Below are positions 53,791 to 62,530 of a stretch of DNA of 64,000 nt, in pieces (position 1 is the stretch's first letter; each line of letters starts with the position of its first letter). The notes beneath the pieces were generated by a model that was not told the origin of the DNA, did not search any database, and saw only the letters and a program-made list of their open reading frames with translations. The stretch covers positions 31,979 through 95,978 of the forward strand of contig NZ_JADPJL010000034.1 of NCBI RefSeq assembly GCF_023073415.1, in the 5' to 3' direction. This DNA comes from Bradyrhizobium sp. 190. GTDB lineage: Bacteria > Pseudomonadota > Alphaproteobacteria > Rhizobiales > Xanthobacteraceae. A program made the translations under genes and the position numbers.

Positions 53791-54171
53791 CTAATTGCCG
53801 GCGGTGTTGAAGCGGGAGAGATCGCAATCCCGTTCGGCATATCTCACGCGGCGCAGACCCTCGCGGTCTTCTACCACGACCGGCCGGCAGCGTTCTTTCC
53901 AGGCGGCCTGGGCGGCTTCATCGGCCTTCAGCTCTTCGGCTGTCCGGGGCGCGATCTTCACGGTGCCGCCGCTGCCGACGTAGAAGTTGGTTTGCTGGCT
54001 GGGAAGCAGCGGCGCGCCGGAGGCAATGGCCGCGGCCTTGGCATCCGCTGCAGCCCGCGCCGCGCGAGCGGCCTGGGCGGCAGCCGCGGCATTGCCGTGA
54101 TCCATCGCGAATTGCGCGGACGCGGACGATACCGAAGCGACGACAATCGAGATTGCGATGAAGACGCGCAT
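53791..54171 (-). CDS. Small exported Cys protein, family with 54369-54659 (1)
   Basis: A 126-residue protein. Residues 1-20 are a signal peptide (MRVFIAISIVVASVSSASAQ). After an Ala-rich segment comes the C-terminal motif WKERCRPVVVEDREGLRRVRYAERDCDLSR with two Cys about 20 residues apart. The same pattern, W..xC.P....D.EG..R..YA..xC, ends the neighbouring protein at 54369. ATG 54171 is chosen; 16 residues upstream have no signal peptide. Function unknown; secreted disulfide-bonded protein is likely. Confidence 0.75.
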   Translation of the reverse strand: MRVFIAISIVVASVSSASAQFAMDHGNAAAAAQAARAARAAADAKAAAIASGAPLLPSQQTNFYVGSGGTVKIAPRTAEELKADEAAQAAWKERCRPVVVEDREGLRRVRYAERDCDLSRFNTAGN

Positions 54172-54368
54172 TGACACTGCCTCTTGAAATGAATGCCGAA
54201 CGTCAGGAATGCCCGACAAGCATTGAGGCGGCGTAAAGCGGCGTAACTAACCGGGTCGCAATTTGGTCGATAAAGATTTAGCGGTCTTTCGGGCGCGACA
54301 AGGCGCCGGAATTCGTCGAGCCAGCGGGCTCGGAATGCTCCTCGCTGGTTGCGAGGAGCGAAAGCGCG

Positions 54369-54659
54369 TTACTCGCTGCGGCCGAACTCGCAGCCCTTGC
54401 GGGCGTAAACCAGGCGGACGACACCTTCGTCATCGTAGGTGCGTTTCGGCTTGCAGAACGCTTCCCATTTCTCGATGCTGGCGCGCCTTGCCTTTTCGTC
54501 TTCCTGATCCTGCGCCGCGTTGCGCGGCGGATCGTCCAGGTAGGACGTCGTGCACACCCTGCCATAGAACTTGCTATGGGTGCAGCGTTCCACAACCTGC
54601 CAGGCCTGCGCCGACGTCGACAGCAGGGCGAGGGTCGCAATTGCGTAAAGGATTTTCAT
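54369..54659 (-). CDS. Small exported Cys protein, family with 53791-54171 (2)
   Basis: A 96-residue protein: signal peptide MKILYAIATLALLSTSAQA then VERCTHSKFYGRVCTTSYLDD and the C-terminal pattern WEAFCKPKRTYDDEGVVRLVYARKGCEFGR. Four Cys in total, versus two in its neighbour, suggest two disulfides. It shares the last about 30 residues pattern with the protein at 53791, which lies downstream on the same strand after a 197-bp gap. Function unknown. Confidence 0.72.
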   Translation of the reverse strand: MKILYAIATLALLSTSAQAWQVVERCTHSKFYGRVCTTSYLDDPPRNAAQDQEDEKARRASIEKWEAFCKPKRTYDDEGVVRLVYARKGCEFGRSE

Positions 54660-54779
54660 GTTGTCGCTCATCGCTATCGGAGACGTTCTCCGTGCGGAGT
54701 AGCTAGCGCCGGAGTTCTCGCGGGCGCAACGGTAACCCTTTGTTAATCTAAATAGCCGCGCAAAAGGTTAAATCTGGAA

Positions 54780-54827
54780 CCGCGCGCTGTCTCTTCGCGC
54801 TACGCTATCAGAAAAGAGAACGCGCGG
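54780..54827. repeat. Imperfect inverted repeat near the end of the DUF993 operon
   Basis: CCGCGCGCTGTCTCTT and AAAAGAGAACGCGCGG pair with about two mismatches across a 17-nt loop. There is no U-tract on either strand, so it is not a classic terminator; it may still end the operon at 54895 or mark the promoter region of the small Cys protein gene. Confidence 0.45.
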
Positions 54828-54894
54828 CAGTTCACATATGAGACAACACCGTCCGCCATTGAGACAGCGAACAAGCCGGTTCGATTGACTGTTG

Positions 54895-55758
54895 CTAAAC
54901 GACGCTCCGATGCCGCTCGATGCAAATCTTCAAAACCTCGTCCATCGGCTTTCCCCACCAGTCGTTGGAGAAGATTTCGATCTCGGAATAGCCGGCAAAG
55001 CCCTGTGCCTCGACCGCCGCTCGCACAGATGTGACGTCGATGACGCCGTCACCCATCATGCCGCGGTCATTGAGGATGTCTTTCGTGGGCACCAGCCAGT
55101 CGCAGACGTGAAACGCGAGCAGGCGATCCTTTCCCGCGCGCGCGATCTGCGGCATCAACTCCGGATCCCACCAGATGTGATAGACGTCGAGCGCGACGCC
55201 GAGGGCGCCGGTGCGCTGCGGATCGAGCTGGTCGCAAATATCCAGCGCCTGCTTCGTCGTATTCACGCAAGCACGGTCCGCTGCATAGGCCGGATGCAAG
55301 GGCTCGATCGCCAGCGGCATGTCGGCCGCTTTCGCATATTCCAGCATTTCGGATATGGCGTCGTGGACTTGCGTCCGCGCGCCTGCAATGTCCTTTGAGG
55401 GCGCGCTTCCCGGGCGTGAATATTGCGGCAGGCCGCCGACGACCAGCACGATGCAGGGCGCGCCCAGCGCCTGGGCTTCGTCGACGGCGCGGCGATTGTC
55501 GTCACGCGCCTCGATGCGGCGCGCCGCATCCGCCGTAAACATGCCGCCGCGGCAGTAGCCAGACAATTCCAGCCCGGCGTCGCGGACGGCTCGAACCGCG
55601 CGCTCGAGGCCAACAGCGGCAACCTGGTCGCGCCAGGGATCGATGGCGCGGATGCCATGGCGCGCGCAGGCGTCGATGATCTGAACGAGATCGCCCTGCT
55701 TGCGAACCGTCGCCGTATTCAGCGACAGCCAGCGATGATCGGAAGAAAAATCGCGCAT
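54895..55758 (-). CDS. Sugar phosphate isomerase/epimerase family (TIM barrel) protein
   Basis: A 287-residue xylose-isomerase-like TIM-barrel protein. The first strand NTATVRKQGDLVQIIDACARHGIRAIDPW, the middle IEPLHPAYA (Glu metal ligand) and GVALDVYHIWWDPEL (Asp-x-x-His metal site), with GYSEIEIFSND near the end, indicate a divalent-metal isomerase or epimerase of the AP-endonuclease-2 fold. It overlaps the DUF993 gene by 1 bp and ends the operon. The reaction is not known; sugar-acid or keto-sugar isomerisation would fit. Confidence 0.9.
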   Translation of the reverse strand: MRDFSSDHRWLSLNTATVRKQGDLVQIIDACARHGIRAIDPWRDQVAAVGLERAVRAVRDAGLELSGYCRGGMFTADAARRIEARDDNRRAVDEAQALGAPCIVLVVGGLPQYSRPGSAPSKDIAGARTQVHDAISEMLEYAKAADMPLAIEPLHPAYAADRACVNTTKQALDICDQLDPQRTGALGVALDVYHIWWDPELMPQIARAGKDRLLAFHVCDWLVPTKDILNDRGMMGDGVIDVTSVRAAVEAQGFAGYSEIEIFSNDWWGKPMDEVLKICIERHRSVV

Positions 55759-56951
55759 CAGTCCTCGATGCCGCGCGTTGCCAGCACCGTCTTCATGCGC
55801 CGTGTCGCCATTTCAGGGTTGGAGAGCAGCCCTGCTTTATCGGCCAACCGAAACAGTTCGGCCAGATGCAGCGTCGAGCGCGTGCTCTCCTGCCCGCCGA
55901 CCATGGTGAAATGGTCCTGATGGCCGTTGAGATAGGCCATGAACACAATGCCGGTCTTGTAGAACCGCGTCGGCGCCCGGAAGATATGGCGCGACAACGG
56001 CACGGTCGGCCCCAGCACGTCGTGGAAGCCCGCCTCGTTGCCGGCCGCGAGCCGCGACAGCGCATAGGACGCCGCCGGCGCGATGGCATCGAAAATACCC
56101 AGTAGCGCGTGCGAAAAGCCTTTGTCGTCGCCGGCGATCAATTCGGCATAGTTGAAATCGTCGCCGGTATACATCTTGATGTTATTGGCCAGCCGCCGGC
56201 GCATGTCGATCTCGCGCTGCTTGTCGAGCAGCGAGACTTTTACGCCATCAACTTTGGCCGCATTGGCGTTGATGATGGCGACCGCGGTATCCATCGCCTT
56301 GTCGAGGTCGGAAGTGCCCCAATAGCCTGATAATGCCGGGTCGAACATGTCGCCGAGCCAGTGGATGATCACCGGCTCGCGAACCTGCGACAGCACACGG
56401 TCATAGACTTTTGCGTAGTCGTCGGCGCTGCGGCCGAGTTTTGCGAGTGCGCGCGAAGCCATCAGGATGATCCGGCCGCCAGCCTTCTCCACCGCCGCGA
56501 TCTGTTCCTCATAGGCACGAATGACGTCGTCGACGGTCCTGGCATCTTCCACCGCGAGGTGGTCGGTGCCGGCGCCGGAAAACACCAGCGCGTTGCCCTT
56601 GGCCTTTGCCGCCTTCACCGAGCGCTGGATCAACTCCAGCGAGGTCGGCCAGTCCAGCCCCATGCCGCGCTGCGCGGTGTCCATCGCCTCCGCGACGCCG
56701 AGGCCGAGGTCCCAGACGTGCTCTCGGAACGCAATGGTCCGGTCCCAGTCGATCGCGGCGCTAAGCCAGGGATCGTTATCCGCCAGCGGATCGGCGACCA
56801 CATGCGCGGCCGAGAACGCCACACGATTAAGCGTGCCTTCGAGCTTCGCCGGAAACGTCCGCGACGCCGCCAGGCGATAGGTTTCGATCGAACGGTTCGC
56901 CGTCGGCAGTTTCAGTGACAGCGAAGACATCGGCAGGACGGGCTTGTTCAT
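55758..56951 (-). CDS. DUF993 family protein, dihydrodipicolinate synthase-like
   Basis: A 397-residue DUF993 protein related to the class I pyruvate aldolase/DHDPS superfamily by annotation of the family. Seen: AFSAAHVVADPL, GRIILMASRALAKL, IIHWLGDMFDPALSGYWG, VDGVKVSLLDK with a candidate Schiff-base Lys in KVS, and NNIKMYTGDDFNYAELI. It is longer than true DapA (about 290). In context with Gfo/Idh/MocA, enolase-superfamily and isomerase genes an aldolase or dehydratase on a sugar-acid intermediate is the best guess. I do not know a proven reaction for the family. Confidence 0.8.
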   Translation of the reverse strand: MNKPVLPMSSLSLKLPTANRSIETYRLAASRTFPAKLEGTLNRVAFSAAHVVADPLADNDPWLSAAIDWDRTIAFREHVWDLGLGVAEAMDTAQRGMGLDWPTSLELIQRSVKAAKAKGNALVFSGAGTDHLAVEDARTVDDVIRAYEEQIAAVEKAGGRIILMASRALAKLGRSADDYAKVYDRVLSQVREPVIIHWLGDMFDPALSGYWGTSDLDKAMDTAVAIINANAAKVDGVKVSLLDKQREIDMRRRLANNIKMYTGDDFNYAELIAGDDKGFSHALLGIFDAIAPAASYALSRLAAGNEAGFHDVLGPTVPLSRHIFRAPTRFYKTGIVFMAYLNGHQDHFTMVGGQESTRSTLHLAELFRLADKAGLLSNPEMATRRMKTVLATRGIED

Positions 56952-56963
56952 GGTTGGGCCTCC

Positions 56964-58115
56964 TCACACCTTGATCGGGGCAACGTCGATCCAACGCCGC
57001 TCGCGCCAGCTCTGCAGCGCGCATTCGGCGAGTTGCACACCCTTGGCGCCTTCCAGCAGCGTGAACTTGTAGGGCGCGTCCTCGCAGACGTGGCGGATGA
57101 ACATCTCCCACTGCTCCTTGAAGCCGTTGTCATAGACGACGTTTTCGGGAACCTTCTGCCAGTCGGCGTAGAAATCATGGGTGCGCTTCTCGTCCGGATT
57201 CCACACCGGGCGCGGCGTCGCCTGCCGCGCCTGGATCACGCAATCCGTCAGGCCCGCCACCGCCGAGCCGTGGGTGCCGTCGACCTGGAAGGTGACGAGA
57301 TCGTCGCGATAGACCCGCGTCACCCAGGACATATTGATATGCGCGATCACGCCGCCCTTGAGGCGGAAGGTGGCATAGGCGGAATCATCGGCGGTCGCCG
57401 TGTACGTCTTGCCCTTCTCGTCGAGACGTTCGGGGATATCGGTCGTTCCGAGGCAAGAGATGCTCTCGACTTCGCCGAAGAGATTGTCGAGCACGTAGCG
57501 CCAGTGGCAGACCATGTCGAGGATGATACCGCCGCCGTCCTCGCTGCGATAATTCCACGACGGCCGCTGCGCCTCCTGCCAGCCGCCTTCGAACACCCAG
57601 TAGCCGAACTCGCCGCGCACCGAGAGCATGCGGCCGAAGAAGCCGGAATCGCGCAGGAAGGCGAGCTTCTTCAACCCCGGCAGAAACAGCTTGTCCTGCA
57701 CTGTGCCATGCTTGACGCCCCTGGCGTTGGCGAGCTTGAGGACCGCCACCGCCTCTTCCAGGTTGGTCGCGATCGGCTTTTCGCAATAGACGTGCTTGCC
57801 GGCGTTGATCGCCTTGGTCAGCAGCGAGGGACGCGCCTGCGTGGTCGCGGCATCGAAGAAGATCGTATCGTTCTTGTCGGCCAGCGCCTTGTCGAGATCG
57901 GTCGACCAGCGCTCGACGCTGAAGCGCTTGGCGAGCCGCTCGACCTTGTCCGCGTCGCGGCCGATCAGGATCGGGTCGGGCAGCATGCGGTCACCGTTAG
58001 ACAGCAGAACGCCACCCTGGTCGCGGATCGCGATGATGGAGCGGATCAGGTGCTGGTTGAGCCCCATCCGGCCGGTCACGCCGTTCATGATCAGGCCGAG
58101 GCGTTTGGTCGTCAT
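56964..58115 (-). CDS. Gfo/Idh/MocA family NAD(P)-dependent dehydrogenase
   Basis: A 383-residue dehydrogenase. The N-terminal nucleotide-binding part has LIMNGVTGRMGLNQHLIRSI and the substrate motif HVYCEKPIATNLEEAV with the EKP signature of the family. The catalytic region continues GTVQDKLFLPGLKKLAFL and GGGIILDMVCHW. N-terminal motif GVTGRMG differs from the usual GxGxxG of the family. The start overlaps the enolase-like stop by ATGA. It likely oxidises a polyol, inositol or sugar (or a keto derivative), to be used by the aldolase-like neighbour. Confidence 0.92.
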   Translation of the reverse strand: MTTKRLGLIMNGVTGRMGLNQHLIRSIIAIRDQGGVLLSNGDRMLPDPILIGRDADKVERLAKRFSVERWSTDLDKALADKNDTIFFDAATTQARPSLLTKAINAGKHVYCEKPIATNLEEAVAVLKLANARGVKHGTVQDKLFLPGLKKLAFLRDSGFFGRMLSVRGEFGYWVFEGGWQEAQRPSWNYRSEDGGGIILDMVCHWRYVLDNLFGEVESISCLGTTDIPERLDEKGKTYTATADDSAYATFRLKGGVIAHINMSWVTRVYRDDLVTFQVDGTHGSAVAGLTDCVIQARQATPRPVWNPDEKRTHDFYADWQKVPENVVYDNGFKEQWEMFIRHVCEDAPYKFTLLEGAKGVQLAECALQSWRERRWIDVAPIKV

Positions 58116-59515
58116 ACTGCTTTCTCCAAAGAAATTCTTGCTGTTGGCTGCACGAGCGGCGACATCGCGGACCAGTCCGGATGTACTGCCGTGGCGAAGC
58201 CCGGTGTCGTCAGCGATCCCGTCAAGAGATCGCCGTCATGGATCGCGAGCCGAATCTTGTCGCCGTCGCGGACATAGAGATCGGGATGCGCTGACAGGAA
58301 CGCTTCCGCCTCCGCGGCCGGCGTATCGCCAAAGCCGTCGACGTAGTGATGGCCGTTACGCTCGGCATGGGTGACGCCGATCAGCGCGCCGAGCGCGAGA
58401 TCCTGCTGCACCGCCAGTCCCGCCTGACAGGTCAGGTCCTCACCTGCGATGAAGCATTTTTCACCGGCGGCACTCCATTTGGCCGCGCGCGTCGCATTGA
58501 TCACCGACTTGTAGATGCCCTTGCAGGATTTCGAGGAAATGCCGCGATAGCCGAGCGCCCGTGCGACCGGAAACGCGTCATAGGAGTCGTCGGCTTCGTC
58601 AACGATGAAATCGCGCCGCGCCAGCCCTCCGAGCGGCGATTGGCGCGTGATGTCGCGCGGCATCGGCTGCTCGATGTACAGGAGATTTGCTGCGATCGGC
58701 TGCAGCGCAGCGTCACGATCGAGCCGCTCGACCAACGAGCTTAGCGCCGCGAGATCGGCATATTGCTCATTGGCATCCAGCGTGACGCGGTAATCGTACG
58801 GCAGCGCGGCGAGTTCCTTGCCGATCCTGATCAGGCGATCCGCATCGTGTGCGGGATCGCCGTTAAGTTTCAGCTTGAAATAGCGCGCGCCGGCGTTTTC
58901 CTTCGTGTCGGCGACACCGCCCTCGCCTTCGACCTTGTCATCCATACCGACCGTGTGCCGGATCGCGACCCGCGCCAACCCCTTGCGGCCTGCGAGAAAC
59001 TGCGACACGTCGGCATCGGTCAGATCGCGCGACAGGCGTGCGTCGATGCCGGCAACATTTGCCGCCATGCCATCAAAGAAGTTGGCGCCCGTACAGCGCA
59101 GCAGCGCGTCAAGGATCGCCTTGTCGATTTCGGCCGGCCCGTAAGCCGCCGCCAGCGGCGGAATGTCTTCCCTGGCGCAGGCCTCGACCTGCGCACCGAT
59201 GCAGGCGGCGTGGAGGCCGAACGCCGTCTCAAAGCTGGAGCGCGCCAGATAGATGTCTCGCGCGATCATCAGCGAGCGTCGCAGCTCGGTAACCGTCTCC
59301 TCCGGCGAAAGATGCGGCCGCTTGTCGAACCACTTCGGCACCAGAAATTCGGCGCTGGCCCCTGTCGCCCTGCCCTTGCCTTCGACCTCGATCTCGACGC
59401 GCACAAAAGCCTGCGGCGTCGCGTTGATGACGACCGCGCCGAACCGGAACGGCCGGGCGAAAGTGACCGGGCGTTCAAAGAACGATATATCGCGTACGGC
59501 CAAGCGATAGGGCAT
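58112..59515 (-). CDS. Enolase superfamily (mandelate racemase/MLE-type) protein
   Basis: A 467-residue enolase-superfamily enzyme. The barrel shows KxK-like YFKLKLNGD, metal Asp in RVTLDANEQY, Glu in LLYIEQPMP, and a third acidic residue in FIVDEADDSYD; the late Lys is in SSKSCKGIYKS. It could dehydrate a sugar acid or epimerise. Length exceeds usual MLE-type (about 370) by extra loops. ATG 59515 gives the MPYRLAVRDISFFERPVTFARPF start; the frame is open further upstream into the ATPase gene and is rejected. Confidence 0.9.
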   Translation of the reverse strand: MPYRLAVRDISFFERPVTFARPFRFGAVVINATPQAFVRVEIEVEGKGRATGASAEFLVPKWFDKRPHLSPEETVTELRRSLMIARDIYLARSSFETAFGLHAACIGAQVEACAREDIPPLAAAYGPAEIDKAILDALLRCTGANFFDGMAANVAGIDARLSRDLTDADVSQFLAGRKGLARVAIRHTVGMDDKVEGEGGVADTKENAGARYFKLKLNGDPAHDADRLIRIGKELAALPYDYRVTLDANEQYADLAALSSLVERLDRDAALQPIAANLLYIEQPMPRDITRQSPLGGLARRDFIVDEADDSYDAFPVARALGYRGISSKSCKGIYKSVINATRAAKWSAAGEKCFIAGEDLTCQAGLAVQQDLALGALIGVTHAERNGHHYVDGFGDTPAAEAEAFLSAHPDLYVRDGDKIRLAIHDGDLLTGSLTTPGFATAVHPDWSAMSPLVQPTARISLEKAV

Positions 59516-59526
59516 CGAGCCAGCTC

Positions 59527-60375
59527 TCAGTCCAGCGCGCTTTGGGTGAAGAAATGCTTGCGAATGCGCTGCACCAGTTCGGTGAAGGCGGGATCGGCCA
59601 TCGCGTCCAGCGAACGCGGGCGCGGCAGCGGCACGTCGTAGATCGCCGCGATCGCGCCGGGCCGCTCGGTCATGACCAGCACGCGGTCGGCGAGGAATAC
59701 CGCTTCCGGAATCGAATGCGTGATCAGCAGCACGGTCTTGCCGGTTTCGCGCTGGATGCGCATCAGTTCGACGTTCATCTTCTCGCGCGTCATGGCGTCG
59801 AGCGCGCCGAACGGCTCGTCCATCAGCATGATCTTGGGATCGTGCACCAGCGCCCGGCAGATCGAGGCGCGCTGCTGCATGCCGCCGGACAATTGCCACG
59901 GCAGCTTCTTCTCGAAACCTTCCAGGCCGACCAACTTCAACAGCGCTTTCGCCCGCGGCAAATATTCGTCGCGCGGCAGCCTCTTCATGTCGATCGGCAA
60001 CATCACGTTGGACAAGATGTTGCGCCAGGGCAGCAGCAGCGCGTTCTGGAACACGATGCCGACATTGCCGTGCGGCTTCGTGACCTGCTCGCCCTCGACC
60101 AGGATTTCACCGGTCGATGGCGCCAGAAGCCCGGAGATCATCTTCAGGAGCGTGGACTTGCCGCAACCGGACGGGCCGACCACGACAAAGAACTCACCCT
60201 CGTTGATGTGGAAATCCAGCGGCCGCAGCGACGGCACGTCGCCGTCGCGGGAACGATAGGTTTTTGAGACGCCTGATAGCGTGATGCCCGACGCAGCGCC
60301 GCCGGCGCGATCCGACACCAGGCGCAGATGCGCGCCTGGCTGATCGATCTCGGTGGGTTTGGTCGCGGGGTTCAT
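59527..60375 (-). CDS. ABC transporter ATP-binding protein (TauB/SsuB/NrtD type)
   Basis: A 282-residue ATPase. Walker A GPSGCGKST near residue 72, signature LSGGMQQR, Walker B IMLMDEPFGALD and the switch-His THSIPEAVFLADRVLVM. Q-loop INEGE...NALLLPW fits taurine/sulfonate/nitrate-type importers. It belongs with the permease at 61626 and binding protein at 60569 and precedes the enolase-like gene by 11 bp, so enzymes and importer are in one operon. A repeat lies upstream. Confidence 0.94.
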   Translation of the reverse strand: MNPATKPTEIDQPGAHLRLVSDRAGGAASGITLSGVSKTYRSRDGDVPSLRPLDFHINEGEFFVVVGPSGCGKSTLLKMISGLLAPSTGEILVEGEQVTKPHGNVGIVFQNALLLPWRNILSNVMLPIDMKRLPRDEYLPRAKALLKLVGLEGFEKKLPWQLSGGMQQRASICRALVHDPKIMLMDEPFGALDAMTREKMNVELMRIQRETGKTVLLITHSIPEAVFLADRVLVMTERPGAIAAIYDVPLPRPRSLDAMADPAFTELVQRIRKHFFTQSALD

Positions 60376-60410
60376 TCAGCCAAGTCCATTCTAGAAAGGT
60401 CCTCTCCGCC

Positions 60411-60549
60411 CGTCGTCCCTGCGAACGCAGGGACCCATACGCCGTGCCCTGTCGTTTGGGCACGGGGGCGGAGACCTTCTGCAACAACGCAGGCCGGTGG
60501 CTATGGGTCCCTGCTCCGTGCGCAACCGCGCACTCGGCAGGGACGACGA
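60411..60549. repeat. Palindromic intergenic repeat, family B (copy 2)
   Basis: CGTCGTCCCTGCGAACGCAGGGACCCATA and its mirror CTATGGGTCCCTGCTCCGTGCGCAACCGCGCACTCGGCAGGGACGACG, about 139 bp. It lies within the operon between the binding protein and ATPase genes and may act as an attenuation or stability element. Confidence 0.9.
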
Positions 60550-60568
60550 TAGGTCAATCATCAATCAC

Positions 60569-61567
60569 TCACGAACCGCCCTGCGGCAGGTAGTCGTTGG
60601 TGTAAAACGCCTTCGGATTGTCCTTGGCCTTGGCATCCAATCCGCCATATTCGACCATCAGGTTTACCGTGTCGGTCATGTTCTGATCGGTCACCTGAAA
60701 CGGCCGCTTGCCCTTGGTTTCCGCCGTGCGGTAGAGCGGGATCGTCAGCTCAAAGCCCTTCGTCAGCGTCTCGATCTTGCCGCCCTTCGGGTTGGCGTCG
60801 AGGATCGACTGCGCCGCGCCCTTGGCATCCTTCTCGGCGGCTTCGACCGCCTTGGTCGTCGCCGACATGAAGCGCTTGACGAGGTCCGCATTGGCCTTGA
60901 CGAACTCGGTGTTGGCGACGACGCCCGAGCAGACCATGTTGATGCCGTAGTCGGCGAACTTGATGGCGTTGACGTCCTTGCCCGTGGCGTCCTTGATCTT
61001 CATCGACTGGTCCATGACGTAACCGAGCAGAAGGTCAGCCTGGCCGTTGATCACGGCGTTCAGCTTGGTCTGGCCGTCGCCGGCCACCGTCTGGAAGTCG
61101 CTTTCCTTCAGGCCGGTCTTCTTCAGGAACAGCGGCCAGATCTGCGTCATCGAGTCAGCCGGCGTGATCGCCACCGTCTTGCCCTTGATGTCCTCGGGCT
61201 TCTTGATGTTCTTTTCGACAAAGCCCATTGCCGACATCGGGCTCGTCTGCAGCAGCACGCCGGTGGCGACGATCGGCGCGCCCTTCACCGCCGCGCGCAT
61301 CATGGTGGGCACGTCGACATAGCCGAAATTGGCGGTCTTGGCCGCAACCGCCTGCGTGGTCGCCGCCGAACCGCGGCCTTCCTGGATCTCGAGGTCGATG
61401 CCCTCGGCCGCATAGATGCCCTTGGCCTTGCCGTAGTAGAACGGCGCGTGCTCGCCATAGACGTACCAGTTCAGCATCAGCACGACCTTGTCGGCGGCCG
61501 ATGCCGGAAGAACTGAAAGCGCGGTCCAGATCAGGGCGGCGGAGATCGCCGCTATCACTCGTATCAT
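60569..61567 (-). CDS. ABC transporter solute-binding protein (NMT1/THI5-like)
   Basis: A 332-residue binding protein. Residues 1-24 are a signal peptide (IRVIAAISAALIWTALSVLPASA). The mature start KVVLMLNWYVYGEHAPFYYGKAKGIYAAEGIDLEIQEGRGS is the NMT1/THI5-like pattern seen for pyrimidine precursors, riboflavin, taurine or other small ligands. The ATG at 61567 is preferred because GGGAGG is 6 nt upstream; another ATG lies two codons upstream directly against GGGAGG. A ligand for the neighbouring sugar-acid-like enzymes is inferred. It is unusual, since sugar importers normally use other SBP families. Confidence 0.92.
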   Translation of the reverse strand: MIRVIAAISAALIWTALSVLPASAADKVVLMLNWYVYGEHAPFYYGKAKGIYAAEGIDLEIQEGRGSAATTQAVAAKTANFGYVDVPTMMRAAVKGAPIVATGVLLQTSPMSAMGFVEKNIKKPEDIKGKTVAITPADSMTQIWPLFLKKTGLKESDFQTVAGDGQTKLNAVINGQADLLLGYVMDQSMKIKDATGKDVNAIKFADYGINMVCSGVVANTEFVKANADLVKRFMSATTKAVEAAEKDAKGAAQSILDANPKGGKIETLTKGFELTIPLYRTAETKGKRPFQVTDQNMTDTVNLMVEYGGLDAKAKDNPKAFYTNDYLPQGGS

Positions 61568-61625
61568 GGTCATCCTCCCGTTGGTGGTGGCGCGGCCCTT
61601 GAGGCGGGCCGCTTTCTGGTTTGGC

Positions 61626-62435
61626 TTACGAAGCAAAGATCATGTCGTCGCGCTGACTGACGTGCCAGGGAATCACGAGGCGTTCGATGCGGTCGACGAC
61701 CCAGAACAGGACGACGCCAAGCAACGCGAGAATCACCAGCGCTGCAAACATCGTCGGCAGATCGAACGTTCCGATCGAGCGCTGCATCACGTAGCCGATG
61801 CCTGAATTGGAGCCGACGAACTCGCCGACCACGGCGCCGACCACGGCGAGCGTGATGGAGACCTTCAGCCCCGAGAAGATCGCGGGCATCGCATGCGGCA
61901 GGTTGACGGCGCAAAATACGCGGAAGCGGCTGCCCTGCATGGCTCGCGCGAGATCGACCATATCAGGGTCGACCGATTTGAAGCCCTGCACCGCGGACAC
62001 CACCACCGGAAAAAACCCGAGGAGGAACGCCGAGATCACTTTCGGGATGATGCCGAAACCGAACCAGACCACGAACAGCGGCGCGATCGCGATCTTCGGC
62101 ACGGACTGAGAGAACACCAGCAGCGGATAGATATAGCTTTCGACCGTCTTCGATCCCGCGATCAGCATGGCGACGGGAATGCCGAACACCGCCGACAGCA
62201 GGAAGCCGCAAATGGTGGCGTAGGTGGTGGGCCAGGCCTGCCGCAACAGCTCCGGCCAATCCGTCCGCAAGACAGCTACGACATCGCCGGGCGCGGGGAT
62301 TTGGTAGGCCGGAATCTGGAACAGGCGAATGGTGAGGTCCCACATCACCACGATGAAGAGCAGGAACAGAAACGGCCGCACCCACGCTGCGTTCAGCGCT
62401 TTCGACAAGCCGCTCTCGCGCTTCAGCTCCGCCAC
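61626..62435 (-). CDS. ABC transporter permease (TauC/SsuC type)
   Basis: A 269-residue permease with six membrane segments and the EAA loop ARAMQGSRFRVFCAVNLPHAMPAIFSGLK. The GTG at 62435 follows GGGAGC at 6 nt and gives the normal N-terminus (VAELKRESGLSKAL). The frame stays open to 62573, but the extra residues (start TPVVMGSCFRRNDGG) come from the palindromic repeat at 62531-62653 and should not be used. It heads the ABC set, 58 bp before the binding protein. Confidence 0.92.
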   Translation of the reverse strand: MAELKRESGLSKALNAAWVRPFLFLLFIVVMWDLTIRLFQIPAYQIPAPGDVVAVLRTDWPELLRQAWPTTYATICGFLLSAVFGIPVAMLIAGSKTVESYIYPLLVFSQSVPKIAIAPLFVVWFGFGIIPKVISAFLLGFFPVVVSAVQGFKSVDPDMVDLARAMQGSRFRVFCAVNLPHAMPAIFSGLKVSITLAVVGAVVGEFVGSNSGIGYVMQRSIGTFDLPTMFAALVILALLGVVLFWVVDRIERLVIPWHVSQRDDMIFAS

Positions 62436-62530
62436 GTCCCGCTCCCTGATGATCGTCTTTTCGGGGAAGAAATTAACCCGTTGGATAAATACTGGCAAGC
62501 GGGTTTTCGTGCGGCAATTTGGACTACCGC

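Noticed and set aside
54263..54706. Plus-strand frame opposite the small Cys protein gene at 54369
   Set aside because: No ribosome site or motif; the minus-strand gene has a clear signal peptide and a partner of the same family.
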